64,000 bases of DNA, taken from the NCBI GenBank assembly GCA_016860845.1, contig BOKF01000007.1:1-64000 (forward strand), given 5' to 3'. The notes under the pieces are model-generated. The model made no database searches. It was not told the origin of the DNA and worked only from the letters and a program-made list of their open reading frames with translations. The position numbers and the translations under genes are program-made. Below, piece after piece: positions 16,120 through 25,503 of this stretch. Within the stretch, counting starts at the first letter, position 1. Each line of letters starts with the position of its first letter. This DNA comes from Chloroflexota bacterium (GTDB lineage: Bacteria > Chloroflexota > Anaerolineae > 4572-78 > J111).

Positions 16120-16871
16120 TGTCCAGGGAGATCGAACCAGCGCCGCCGGAATTCTCGCCGGAGGAGGCCGAGTTGGCCCGGCAGCTTCTCAGCCTGCGCC
16201 AGCCGTCCAGCCCGACCCTCCAGCGCCGGGTCCAGGCGATTCCCCAACCGGAGACGCCGGCCCGGACTGTGCCGCTCGGCCTGGTTGGTGGTATAATTGC
16301 CCTGGTCGTCGTAGCGTTGTTGTTTGCATCGCCGCCGGTGAAAGCCACCCTGGATGAGGTTCAAAAAGTGATGGGGCAAATCCCGCTGACCATTCGCAGT
16401 GTCTGGCCGGCCCCTACCGCCACCGTCGTGCTGCTGGAAACAGAACCGATGCCGCTGTCCGAAGCCCAGGCGGCAGTACCGTTTGATTTTGCCCTGCCCA
16501 CCTACCTACCTGCCACACTAATTAGCAGCGGCGACGAGGTAGAGGTGGCGCGGTCGCCGCTGGCGCTGATCAAAATACAGTGGCGCGACCCCCAGGGGGG
16601 CGTCGTCCAATTGAGCGTCCGGGCCGCCGGCTCCGAAAATCAGCTCAACCAGACCCTTATTGGCCCGGAAAGCAGCGAAACGGTTCTGCTCAACGGCCGG
16701 GAGGCGGTTTTGGTGCGGGGCGGCTGGGACAAGGAAAGCCGCACCTGGAGCCATCAGGATCAGGTCATCACGCTCATCTGGACGGCCAACGAGGTCCAGT
16801 ACCGGCTGCTCTCCTACAGTGATGCTGTTTCCTTGACAGAACTTAAGCTGATGGCCGAGTCTATCCGCTAA
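16116..16871 (+). CDS. DUF4367-domain membrane protein, probable anti-sigma partner
   Basis: The 251-residue protein has a cytoplasmic N-terminal region (about 1-50), one membrane helix (about 53-72, LVGGIIALVVVALLFA) and an extracytoplasmic domain resembling DUF4367 (PFDFALPTYLP, VARSPLALIKIQW, TLIWTANEVQYRLLSYS). It overlaps the ECF sigma gene by 4 bases. Gene order and topology suggest that it holds or releases the sigma factor in response to an envelope signal. I see no zinc-binding HxxxCxxC motif, so the anti-sigma role is inference. Confidence 0.75.
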   Translation: MMSREIEPAPPEFSPEEAELARQLLSLRQPSSPTLQRRVQAIPQPETPARTVPLGLVGGIIALVVVALLFASPPVKATLDEVQKVMGQIPLTIRSVWPAPTATVVLLETEPMPLSEAQAAVPFDFALPTYLPATLISSGDEVEVARSPLALIKIQWRDPQGGVVQLSVRAAGSENQLNQTLIGPESSETVLLNGREAVLVRGGWDKESRTWSHQDQVITLIWTANEVQYRLLSYSDAVSLTELKLMAESIR

Positions 16872-16874
16872 ATT

Positions 16875-16909
16875 CAGACCCTAAAGGTCTTGAAGACCTT
16901 TAGGGTCTG
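16875..16909. repeat. Perfect 17-bp inverted repeat
   Basis: CAGACCCTAAAGGTCTT, one central base, then its exact reverse complement, 3 bases after the DUF4367 gene's stop. It has no T-run, so it is not a classical terminator. It resembles perfect palindromes at 29850 and 55137. Confidence 0.95.
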
Positions 16910-16944
16910 GGAACTTCTAAAATAGATCAATTTGGGGTTAAATC

Positions 16945-18864
16945 TTGACCGCTAAAACAAGACGAAAAATCATGTCGCCTTTGCCGGTGGCCGGACCGGT
17001 AATTGCAGATGAGCCAGTGATAGAAACTCAGCGCGAGGCGGAGCCTGGGCCGCTGCCTTTTCCCTGGCTGACGCTGGAAACCGTGCTCTATGTGCTACTG
17101 GTTATCCTGGCCCTGGCCCTGCGCCTGTGGCGACTGGATCATTATCCCCTGTCCGACGCCGAAGCGGCCCAGAGCTGGCCGGCGCTGCAACTTTACCAGG
17201 GCAACCCGCTGGGGGTAGCCAGCTACAGTCCCCTGCTGCTCTCCTTGAACGCGCTGACCTTTTTCCTCCTGGGAGTGAACGACTTCACCGCCCGGCTGGC
17301 CCCGGCCCTGCTGGGAAGCCTGATTGTTATTCTGCCGGTTACTCTGCACCGGCAGTTGGGCCGGCGAGCCTGCTTGCTGGCCGCTGCTCTGTTGGCCTTC
17401 TCTCCAACAGCGGTCTTTCTCTCACGAACCTTGAACAGCGAAATTGGGCTGGCCGCCGGCGCTTTGATGGTCGTCGCCGGGTTTTTCAATTGGTCCGAAG
17501 AAGGCCGGCGAGGCTGGCTGCTGCTTGCCGCTGCGGGCCTGGCCCTGCTGCTCACCTCCGGGCCGATGGTCATCTCCGTTTTGATCGTCTTTGGCCTGAT
17601 CGTTGCTCTTAAATTCTCTGCCTTTAAGACGTTGTGGCAAAATGGCCTGGATCATTTAACCACAACTCAGGCCGCCCTGCCGGAAAATCAAACCACCAGC
17701 GAGGACGGCCAGCTCTCTCATCTCCCAACCTCCAACCCCCAATCCCCGACCCCTGACCCCTATCTTTCCCTTCGCCGCATCGGTCTCTTTTTCCTGGTCA
17801 GCCTGGTCTTGCTGGCGACGGCAGGTCTGTTCAATATCGGCGGTTTGGGGATGTTGAGCGGTTTTTTGCCGGAGTGGTTAAGCCGGTTCAATTTACAGGG
17901 GCGGCCCGACGCCGGCTTCAACGCCGTCTTTTTGTTGACTATTTACGAACCGCTCCTGGTCATGGCCGGCCTGGCGGGTCTGGCCTATATTATTTTGGAA
18001 AAGGACCTGTTCAAGCAGACTCTAGGGGGCTGGTTTGCCGGCTTGGTCATCCTGGATCTGGTCATGTTTGGCCGGCCCAGCAGCAATGTCATTTTATCCC
18101 TGGTCCCGCTGGCTTTTCTGGCCGCCATCGCCCTGGCCGAGTTGTGGCACAGCCTGGCCTGGGAAGGCAGTTGGGGCAACGAGGGCCTGCTGCTGGTAGC
18201 CGGGCTGGTTATCGGCAGCTTTAGCTACATCGGCCTGACCGGCTGGCTGGTCCGCGTCTGCAACCCCGATGACACCATCTGCCAGTATGCCTGGCTCCAG
18301 CCGGTTGCCGCCCTGGGACTGTTTATCATCATTACCATCTTTTTCGGCTTTATGACCAACAGCAGCGTGGCGGCTCGCGGCGCGGCCCTGGCGGGCGTGG
18401 CGCTTGGCCTGCTGGCGGCGCTGAGCATCGGCTGGCGTTTGAACTATGGGCCGCTGATGAACCTGCCCTACCAGCCCCTGGCCGGCATTCCCCCCTCGAC
18501 CGGCCTGGTGGCCCTGACCGAGACGCTGACCCGCCAATCGGCGGAACGGACCGGCGGCCAGCAAACCGCCCTGGATACCACCCTGGCCGGCGTGACCAGT
18601 CCCGCCCTGCTGTGGCGGCTGCGCGATTTTGAGCAGTTGACCCAGGTCAGCTCCGCCGCCGAAGCTCAGCCTACGACGGCAATTATTACTCCAGCCAATG
18701 TCGAACTGGGCATGGGCCAGCCCTACCTGGGCCAGGGCTTCACCCTCGACGCGCCCTGGTCGCCGGTGGGCCTGCCGGCCAAAGAGTTGGTCAATTGGCT
18801 CCTCTACCGCTCCATGAAGCCGCCAGACCGGGAGAATCAGGTTATCTTGTGGCTGCAGCCGTAG
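16945..18864 (+). CDS. GT39-like / Agl23-like GT-C membrane protein
   Basis: The 639-residue protein has about 11 membrane helices. After helix 1 (about 50-68) is an acidic loop (LSDAEAAQSWPALQLY) at the position of the GT-C catalytic acid, then NDFTARLAPALLGSLIVILP, a motif it shares with the Agl23-like protein at 22260. It probably uses or moves lipid-linked sugars at the membrane. The start may be TTG 16945 or ATG 16972 (MSPLPV); neither has a clear ribosome site. A low-complexity segment (about 17680-17765, LPTSNPQSPTPDP) lies in a loop. The last 100 residues are soluble. Confidence 0.75.
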   Translation: MTAKTRRKIMSPLPVAGPVIADEPVIETQREAEPGPLPFPWLTLETVLYVLLVILALALRLWRLDHYPLSDAEAAQSWPALQLYQGNPLGVASYSPLLLSLNALTFFLLGVNDFTARLAPALLGSLIVILPVTLHRQLGRRACLLAAALLAFSPTAVFLSRTLNSEIGLAAGALMVVAGFFNWSEEGRRGWLLLAAAGLALLLTSGPMVISVLIVFGLIVALKFSAFKTLWQNGLDHLTTTQAALPENQTTSEDGQLSHLPTSNPQSPTPDPYLSLRRIGLFFLVSLVLLATAGLFNIGGLGMLSGFLPEWLSRFNLQGRPDAGFNAVFLLTIYEPLLVMAGLAGLAYIILEKDLFKQTLGGWFAGLVILDLVMFGRPSSNVILSLVPLAFLAAIALAELWHSLAWEGSWGNEGLLLVAGLVIGSFSYIGLTGWLVRVCNPDDTICQYAWLQPVAALGLFIIITIFFGFMTNSSVAARGAALAGVALGLLAALSIGWRLNYGPLMNLPYQPLAGIPPSTGLVALTETLTRQSAERTGGQQTALDTTLAGVTSPALLWRLRDFEQLTQVSSAAEAQPTTAIITPANVELGMGQPYLGQGFTLDAPWSPVGLPAKELVNWLLYRSMKPPDRENQVILWLQP

Positions 18865-18964
18865 GGGAATTGAGACTCTTATCTAATTTTAATGACGTGG
18901 TAAGAGTTTGGTAGGTTTTTGACAGGTATAATAGCAACAATTACTTTTTGATACATACTTTGAT

Positions 18965-21022
18965 ATGACTGATAAAAAAATTCGTGAGGTTCGCCAATTA
19001 GCTTTCGATGAACTATACCGCTTACCTCAAACGGAAGATTGTCTTGCCATTGACGAGTCCTTTCCCGAAAAATTCACCGATGACCTTTCTCGTCAAGAAG
19101 TTTTTAATAAACATCTTTTTCGTCCTAATACCTATCTGCATAAATGGTGGGCGCGGCGTTGTGGATCTACTTTTCGGACCATCCTCAAACAATTTGTGCC
19201 TGATCCTGAACGTCGCGATTATTACGCCCCCGGTGGTTTAGAAGGCAAAATTGTACTTGATCCGATGATGGGAGGCGGTACAACTCTTCATGAAGCAATC
19301 CGGTTAGGCGCAAATGTCATTGGTGCAGATATAGACCCTATTCCGATCATGCAGGCGCGAGCCTCGCTCACCCAAGTCGGGCTTAAAGACTTGCGTACAG
19401 CCTTTAACAGATTCTTTAATAACCTTTATGATGATGTGGGATACTACTTTCAAACCAGTTGTCAGTTTTGTGAAGAAATTGTTGACGCTCAGTACATTCT
19501 CCACGGGTTGCGCAAATTCTGTGCTTGTGGTGAAGTTGTGCAGATAGAACAGTATGAACTCCGTCATGAGGCAGATCGCACTCTCCGTGTTTGGCCCGAC
19601 AGTTGGGAGATCACTGACAGTCGAATTAACCCCACAGGCCCGGCCAAGAAAATACGTCTCATTACCAAAGCAGAAAAAGAATGTTTGATTTGTCGCCAGA
19701 AATATCAAGAACTGCTTGATATACCCTTCTACGCCCGTTATTTCCCTGTTGCCATTGTAGGCATTTGCCCCAAACACGGTCTATTCTTTCGCTCACCAGG
19801 GCAAGCCGACTTGGAAAGAATTGACAAAGCTAATCAGCGACGAGATGAATTGAATTTTGAACCAGTAGCAGATTTCGCCATTCAAAACGGCCCAAAATCC
19901 GGCGACCTAATCGGACGAAACATTGACTCGTATCTCGATCTTTTTTCGTCGCGCCAATTACTTTATTTGCATCGAGCTATTGGTTTACTGCATGATTATC
20001 AGGGAGCAGTCAAATTAAATTTAGCTTTGCTTGTTTCTACCTCTCTTGAATTTAACTCCCTGCTTTGCGGTTATAAGGGGTGGTTTCAACGCCGACCGGG
20101 AGCTATCCGTCACGTTTTTGCGTTACATGCTTATAATTTCCCCTATACCGCCTTAGAAAACAATCCAGTCAACCGCGAAAAATCTTCCGGCAACCTGCAA
20201 ATACTTTTCCGTGATCGGATTGTGCGGGGGCGAGAATGGGCCGTTGCTCCGGTTGAGCGAAAAGTAAACCAAAGCAATCCAACTCAGCTAGTCAAGATTC
20301 CTGGGGAGTTAGATGGAGGCATCGAAGTATTCAACCAGATTGCGCTGGCCAATGGGCGGCAAAAATTTTGGCTGATTCATGGCGACTCGCGTCGTCTACC
20401 GATTGATGATTACTCAGTAGATTTGATTGTTACCGACCCGCCCTATTATGACAGTGTCCAGTACAGCGATTTGGCCGCCTTCTTTCGCGTGTGGCTGGCC
20501 CGTTTGCTACCTGATGAGTTGAATTGGACTTATGACCAAAATTATAGCGCTGTCGCTACCAAAGCTACCGATGATAATTCCGGTTTCATGACCATCATTT
20601 CCGGTATCTTTGGCGAATGTGGCCGCGCTCTCAAACGCCACACCGGGCGCTTAGTATTCACCTTTCATCACTGGGACCCAAATGCTTGGGCGGAATTAAC
20701 CATTGCTCTTAAATCGGCCGGTTTCAGATTGATGAACAGCTATGTCGTCTTTTCAGAGCATCCGATTTCAGTCCACATCAATAACATCAACTCCATCAAG
20801 CACGACTCTATCCTGGTGCTGGCGATTGATGGGGAAAGTTCTCCTCCAAGCCACTGGCTTCCGATAGAGAGTATAGACACCGGAGACAGCGAAATATTTT
20901 GTCGGCAATGTGGGGCAACTTTGGGATGGCTGTTAGAAAACACATATTCAGCAGACGAAATTCGCGCTACTTGGCGCAACCTTATTCAAGGTAGGGGGCC
21001 AAATGGCAAAAGGCCCAGGTAA
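18965..21022 (+). CDS. DNA methyltransferase with DUF1156-like N-terminus
   Basis: The 685-residue protein has HKWWARR (59-65), typical of DUF1156-type methylases, an AdoMet-binding motif I (VLDPMMGGGTT, 97-107, followed by GADIDP) and the catalytic motif TDPPYYDSVQYSD near residue 490, as in N4-cytosine or N6-adenine methylases. Between them are Cys pairs (CQFC, CACG, CLIC) that may bind zinc, with another CRQC near the end. It should protect host DNA from the endonuclease encoded directly downstream, which it overlaps by 20 bases. The gene is visibly AT-richer than its neighbours, a sign of transfer. Confidence 0.85.
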   Translation: MTDKKIREVRQLAFDELYRLPQTEDCLAIDESFPEKFTDDLSRQEVFNKHLFRPNTYLHKWWARRCGSTFRTILKQFVPDPERRDYYAPGGLEGKIVLDPMMGGGTTLHEAIRLGANVIGADIDPIPIMQARASLTQVGLKDLRTAFNRFFNNLYDDVGYYFQTSCQFCEEIVDAQYILHGLRKFCACGEVVQIEQYELRHEADRTLRVWPDSWEITDSRINPTGPAKKIRLITKAEKECLICRQKYQELLDIPFYARYFPVAIVGICPKHGLFFRSPGQADLERIDKANQRRDELNFEPVADFAIQNGPKSGDLIGRNIDSYLDLFSSRQLLYLHRAIGLLHDYQGAVKLNLALLVSTSLEFNSLLCGYKGWFQRRPGAIRHVFALHAYNFPYTALENNPVNREKSSGNLQILFRDRIVRGREWAVAPVERKVNQSNPTQLVKIPGELDGGIEVFNQIALANGRQKFWLIHGDSRRLPIDDYSVDLIVTDPPYYDSVQYSDLAAFFRVWLARLLPDELNWTYDQNYSAVATKATDDNSGFMTIISGIFGECGRALKRHTGRLVFTFHHWDPNAWAELTIALKSAGFRLMNSYVVFSEHPISVHINNINSIKHDSILVLAIDGESSPPSHWLPIESIDTGDSEIFCRQCGATLGWLLENTYSADEIRATWRNLIQGRGPNGKRPR

Positions 21023-21857
21023 TCGTCCGGCTGAGGTTTTTGGTTATCCAATTCGGAATAGATCGGACGAGGCACGGCTAATACGTGAGCGACACTGGTG
21101 TCCGTTTGTAGACAAGATTTGCAACAAGAGAAGTGGCTTAATTGATTACCCTTTAGGTGTTTGTTCGGTAGAACTTCGTGGCAGTGTGCATGCGACCTGT
21201 CCGCGCCGCTTCGAAGAACAAGGCACAATCGAGGGAATTCCCCGTCCATTAGAGGATGTTGCTCTACATTACTTCGGTGATCTGAATAATGTCATTCCGT
21301 TTTCTGAGGTAAGATTACCAAACGTAGGCACGATAGACTATGTTTTGGTTCGTCATAAGCCGATGAAGGCCGAAGTAGAGGGTTTTGTGCCGGTAGAGTT
21401 CCAATCTGACTCGACTACCGGCACAGGCGCGGTCGTTCAGGGAATACGTGATTTTATTGCCAGTTACGATATACGAGAGCATAGTTATCCTTTTAATTTG
21501 AATACTTATGACACCATCAAACGCTCAATAACCCAACTGCTTAACAAAGCAATCGTATATGAGGTTTGGGATATAAAAGGATATTGGGTAATCCAAGAGT
21601 ATATCTACGCCAATCTGGTCAAGCGGTACGATTTCAAAAAAGAAGGCTATTCATCCGACCACGCTGCTCGATTTGCCCTCTATAATCTTCTGCCCCAAAA
21701 TGACCTTTTAACTCTAACCCTCAGTCGTTTTGTTTCAACTACTGCCGACGAGGTGTATCAAGCGATGCGTAATAACCCCAGTCTTCCCAACAAAGACAAA
21801 TTTATACAAGTTCTTAATTCCAAGTTGCAAGCCAAACTCAGTCTAAAATTCACTTAG
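21003..21857 (+). CDS. NotI-like type II restriction endonuclease
   Basis: The 284-residue protein begins with four Cys (C33, C40, C54, C66) in HWCPFVDKIC, LGVCSVELRG and ATCPRRF. This matches the Cys4 metal fold of NotI. A PD-(D/E)xK variant follows: Asp112 in TIDYVLV, then VEFQSD with Glu132 and Gln134. NotI uses Gln in place of Lys at that position, by my recollection of its structure. The recognition site cannot be read from sequence. The ATG lies inside the methylase's last codons, with GGTAGGGGG as a possible ribosome site. With the methylase it forms a restriction-modification unit inserted in a glycan cluster. Confidence 0.82.
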   Translation: MAKGPGNRPAEVFGYPIRNRSDEARLIRERHWCPFVDKICNKRSGLIDYPLGVCSVELRGSVHATCPRRFEEQGTIEGIPRPLEDVALHYFGDLNNVIPFSEVRLPNVGTIDYVLVRHKPMKAEVEGFVPVEFQSDSTTGTGAVVQGIRDFIASYDIREHSYPFNLNTYDTIKRSITQLLNKAIVYEVWDIKGYWVIQEYIYANLVKRYDFKKEGYSSDHAARFALYNLLPQNDLLTLTLSRFVSTTADEVYQAMRNNPSLPNKDKFIQVLNSKLQAKLSLKFT

Positions 21858-21890
21858 GCAAATATGTCATCAGAGTAGGAGCCTTTACAA

Positions 21891-22217
21891 ATGACGGACC
21901 AATTAGAATTAAAGCAAGCTTTGAAGGACTTAATCGGCTGGAGTCCAGAGGTCCTAAAACCTTCGGATTTTCTGGGAGTAACCGGTTATCCTGTTGAGGA
22001 CATCACTCAGGAAGACGACGAGGCAAATTTTCTAAGTGAGGCGTTTTTATATGTTGCTCTGGGGAAAGAAGATGCCCGATCACTATTGTTTAGAGTGCGT
22101 CGGGTATGCGAGGCAGCCGGATTTAAAATGTACGATTTAGAACGGGAGATCGCACAAGAGAAACAGAGCTATCCCGAGAGATGGAAAAAACACAAACAAC
22201 TCATTCGACGCAGTTGA
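21891..22217 (+). CDS. Small protein of the restriction-modification island
   Basis: The 108-residue acidic protein starts MTDQLELKQALKDLIGWSP and has a basic C-terminus (RWKKHKQLIRRS). TAGGAG sits 9 bases before the ATG, and the gene follows the endonuclease by 33 bases, so it is probably in the same operon. I see no clear helix-turn-helix, and it does not look like a typical controller (C) protein. It could be an accessory or control factor. No function assigned. Confidence 0.65.
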   Translation: MTDQLELKQALKDLIGWSPEVLKPSDFLGVTGYPVEDITQEDDEANFLSEAFLYVALGKEDARSLLFRVRRVCEAAGFKMYDLEREIAQEKQSYPERWKKHKQLIRRS

Positions 22218-22259
22218 CCACCGAGAGTAAATAATGATCCCATCAAATTGAGGTTATAT

Positions 22260-25200
22260 ATGACCGTTAAAACGGACACACTCCAACGAAAAATTAGCCT
22301 GGATACCCCCGTCTTATCGCTCTTTATCCTGAACTGGGAGCTAATTCTCTACGTCACCTTCTTCATCATCGCCGTCATTACCCGCTTTTACATGCTCGGT
22401 GCGCGGGTGATGAGCCACGACGAGAGCCTGCATACCCTCTACTCCTGGAATCTCTACGCCGGGAAAGGCTACCAGCACGACCCCCTGATGCACGGCCCGT
22501 CGCTGTTCCACCTGACCGCACTAATGTATTTTCTGTTTGGCGACAACGACTTCACCGCCCGCATCGGCCCGGCCGTGTTTGGGGTGGCCATGGTCATCCT
22601 GCCCTACTGGTTCCGGCCCTGGCTGGGGCGATTCGGCGCGCTGGCCGCCTCGTTCATGATCCTCATCTCGCCCGGCCTGATGTATTACAGCCGCTACATC
22701 CGCCACGATACCTTTTTGGACTTCTTCACCCTGCTGATGTTCCTCTCTTTCTTCCAGTATATGCGCACGCGGGCCAACCGCTGGCTCTACATCGGCGCGG
22801 CAGCGGTGTCGCTGATGCTCTCGACGATGGAGGCAGCCTATATTCATGGCTTTATTGGCGTGACCTTCATCCTGCTGGTCTACATGTGGGAAAATTTGTC
22901 GGCCAGCAGCCGCCGCCTGGTCACGTTCGGCCTGCTCGGGCTGATGGTGATCGGGGTTGTCGTTGACGCCTACCTCGTCAGCCAGGCTGAAGTGTTAACG
23001 GCAGGCCAGACCGAGGGGGACAGTAGTCTGAAACCCTGGGAGATTGTTGACCTGGTCATCCTCATTTTAGAAATGCTCGGCGCGGCCGCGCTGGTCCAGT
23101 TGGGGGTGGATCGCACCAACAAGCCGGTGACCCAGGCGCTGCTCAGCCTGCGCACTCGCTTCGGCACGCTGGGCAAAGCCGCGCTGGTGGCAGTCATTAT
23201 CTTTGCCCTGCTCCACACTACCTTTTTCTCGAATATTCGCGGCCTGTATACCGGCAGCATCGGGGCGATTGTCTACTGGCTGAGCCAGCACGACGTGCAG
23301 CGCGGCGGCCAGCCCTGGTATTATTACCTCTTCCTGGTGCCGATGTACGAGTTTCTGCCGTTCTTTGTCGGCATCGGCGGCGGGCTGTTTTACCTCCTCC
23401 GCCGCAAAGCCTTACCCGCCTACGCCGACGCCGACCTCGCTCAAGGGTCGGATACCCCTTCAACACCAGACCTCCAACCTTCCAACCTTCCAACCCTCCA
23501 CCCCTCCGATGGCGGCACCTTCGCCGTCTTTACCATCTACTGGGGTCTGCTGGCTTTTGCCATTTACAGTTGGGCCGGCGAAAAAATGCCCTGGCTGACC
23601 GTCCACATGACCCTGCCGCTCGTCTTTTTGACGGCCCACGTCTTGCAAACTGCACTGGGCCAATTCAACTGGACGGCTGCCCGGCAAAGAGGCGGACTCA
23701 TTTTGGCCGGGGCGCTGCTACTGGTCATCCCGGCCGTCGTCGCTATTTTCACCGCCGAACCCTTCGAAAGCCAATCGCTGCAATCCATCAACGAAACCCT
23801 GCAATTTATCGCCGGAATCGCCATTCTGGTTGTCCTGGGCGGGGTGGTCTGGCGGTATGGCCGGCAAATGGGCCGCAGCCTGGCGGTGCGGACGGCCTTT
23901 GTCACCCTCCTGGTTGTGCTGACCCTGCTGACCATCCGTTTCTCCTGGATGCTGTCGTTCATCAATTATGACTACGTTAACGAAGTCCTGGTTTACGCCC
24001 ACGGCGGGCCGGATGTCAAACTGGTGCTTAATCAAATTGACGAGATCTCCCGCCGGACGGTCGGCGATAAGATGATTAAGGTTGCCTACGACAACGACTC
24101 GACCTGGCCGCTGGAATGGTACCTGCGCGAGTATCCCAACCGGGCCTACTACGGCGAGAATCCCAACCGTGACAACCTGGACGCGCCGATAGTCATTGTC
24201 GGCTCGGCCAACGAAACCAAGGTCAAGCCCTTTTTGGGCGATAAGTATACCCGCTTCAGCTACCGCCTGGTCTGGTGGCCAATGGAAGATTACAAAAATC
24301 AAACCCCGGCCCGCCTATGGCAAACTTACGTCAGCGGCCCCCCGCCCGAAAACCCCCAGGCCGATACCGCCGAAGCGCAGCAGGCTCGCCGGGAGACGGT
24401 GCGGGCCAACTGGAAAAATCTGTGGAATATTCTCTTCTACCGCCATTACCAGGATTACCAGCTCAACGAGTGGCCTTACCTCCATCGTTTCTATGTCTAC
24501 ATCCGCAAAGACGTGCTGAACGAGGTTTGGGATTACCAGAGCGGCCCGGTGCAGCTAACCCAGGCTGCTGCGGTGGACCCCTACGAGGGTAAGCGCCTGG
24601 AGCTGCAGGCTATCAAAATGTGGGGCAGCAACGGCGCGGGCGACGGCCAGTTTGTCACCCCGCGCAATATCGCCGTTGGCCCGGATGGCTCGATCTATGT
24701 GGCCGATACCGGCAACCACCGCATTCAGGCCTTCAGCAGTGACGGCAACTTTGTGCTGTCGTGGGGCAGCCAGGGAACCGGCCAGGGCCAGTTCAACGAA
24801 CCCTGGGGGCTGGCCGTCGCTCCCAACGGCACGGTTTACGTCGCCGATACCTGGAATCACCGGGTTCAGGTCTTTAGTTCGATCGGCAAATTCCAGGGAG
24901 AATTTGGCGGCTTTGCCAACGTGCAGCAGGGCAACCCCCAGGCAGAACTTGGCAAATTCTGGGGACCGCGCGACGTCGCCGTTGACGTCCAGGGCAATGT
25001 CTATGTGACCGACACCGGCAACAAGCGGATCGAAAAATTTTCGGCTACGGGGGAATTTTTGCAGGCCTGGGGCGGCGGCGGCGTTATCCCCGGCGCGTTT
25101 GAGGAACCGGTGGGGATTGATATTGACCGTGACGGCAACATTTACGTGGCCGATACCTGGAATCATCGCGTGCAAAAATTTGATACCCAGTTCAATCCGG

Positions 25201-25496
25201 TGGCCCAGTGGGATGTGGTCGGCTGGGAGAGTGAGAGCGTCATTAACAAGCCCTCGCTGGCCGTTGATGCCGAGGGCCGCGTCTTTGTCAGCGACCCCGA
25301 GGGTTTTCGGATCATCGTCTACGACAAGGCGGGGCAGGTGTTAGGCACCTGGGGCCAGTATGGCCAGGACCCGGCCTCGTTTGCCCTGCCGAACGGTCTG
25401 GCTTTTGACCGCCAGGGCAATCTGCTGGTCGCCGACGCCGACAACAACCGGGTGATGCAGTTCGAGCCGCCTGCCTTCGCGGGAGCCGGCAAGTGA
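22260..25496 (+). CDS. Agl23-like GT-C membrane protein with C-terminal NHL propeller
   Basis: About 1078 residues. The N-terminal part (about 1-560) matches the 'flippase activity-associated protein Agl23' family: MSHDESLHTLYSWNLY after helix 1 provides the acidic GT-C loop, then DNDFTARIGPAVFG and SRYIRHDTFLDFF. A soluble part follows, then about 780-1078 hold six NHL repeats (such as GSIYVADTGNHRIQAF and GTVYVADTWNHRVQVF), enough for a six-bladed propeller, presumably outside the cell. ATG 22260 is preceded by GAGG at 7 bases and is preferred to the TTG at 22248. A repeat-derived loop lies at about 23425-23520. It probably takes part in surface glycan assembly. Confidence 0.9.
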   Translation: MTVKTDTLQRKISLDTPVLSLFILNWELILYVTFFIIAVITRFYMLGARVMSHDESLHTLYSWNLYAGKGYQHDPLMHGPSLFHLTALMYFLFGDNDFTARIGPAVFGVAMVILPYWFRPWLGRFGALAASFMILISPGLMYYSRYIRHDTFLDFFTLLMFLSFFQYMRTRANRWLYIGAAAVSLMLSTMEAAYIHGFIGVTFILLVYMWENLSASSRRLVTFGLLGLMVIGVVVDAYLVSQAEVLTAGQTEGDSSLKPWEIVDLVILILEMLGAAALVQLGVDRTNKPVTQALLSLRTRFGTLGKAALVAVIIFALLHTTFFSNIRGLYTGSIGAIVYWLSQHDVQRGGQPWYYYLFLVPMYEFLPFFVGIGGGLFYLLRRKALPAYADADLAQGSDTPSTPDLQPSNLPTLHPSDGGTFAVFTIYWGLLAFAIYSWAGEKMPWLTVHMTLPLVFLTAHVLQTALGQFNWTAARQRGGLILAGALLLVIPAVVAIFTAEPFESQSLQSINETLQFIAGIAILVVLGGVVWRYGRQMGRSLAVRTAFVTLLVVLTLLTIRFSWMLSFINYDYVNEVLVYAHGGPDVKLVLNQIDEISRRTVGDKMIKVAYDNDSTWPLEWYLREYPNRAYYGENPNRDNLDAPIVIVGSANETKVKPFLGDKYTRFSYRLVWWPMEDYKNQTPARLWQTYVSGPPPENPQADTAEAQQARRETVRANWKNLWNILFYRHYQDYQLNEWPYLHRFYVYIRKDVLNEVWDYQSGPVQLTQAAAVDPYEGKRLELQAIKMWGSNGAGDGQFVTPRNIAVGPDGSIYVADTGNHRIQAFSSDGNFVLSWGSQGTGQGQFNEPWGLAVAPNGTVYVADTWNHRVQVFSSIGKFQGEFGGFANVQQGNPQAELGKFWGPRDVAVDVQGNVYVTDTGNKRIEKFSATGEFLQAWGGGGVIPGAFEEPVGIDIDRDGNIYVADTWNHRVQKFDTQFNPVAQWDVVGWESESVINKPSLAVDAEGRVFVSDPEGFRIIVYDKAGQVLGTWGQYGQDPASFALPNGLAFDRQGNLLVADADNNRVMQFEPPAFAGAGK

Positions 25497-25503
25497 GTGC
25501 AAC

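Noticed and set aside
16875..16909. Rho-independent terminator
   Set aside because: The stem is perfect but no T-run follows on either strand.
21891..22217. Controller (C) protein of the restriction system
   Set aside because: No helix-turn-helix pattern is visible, and C genes usually precede the endonuclease gene; left as unknown.
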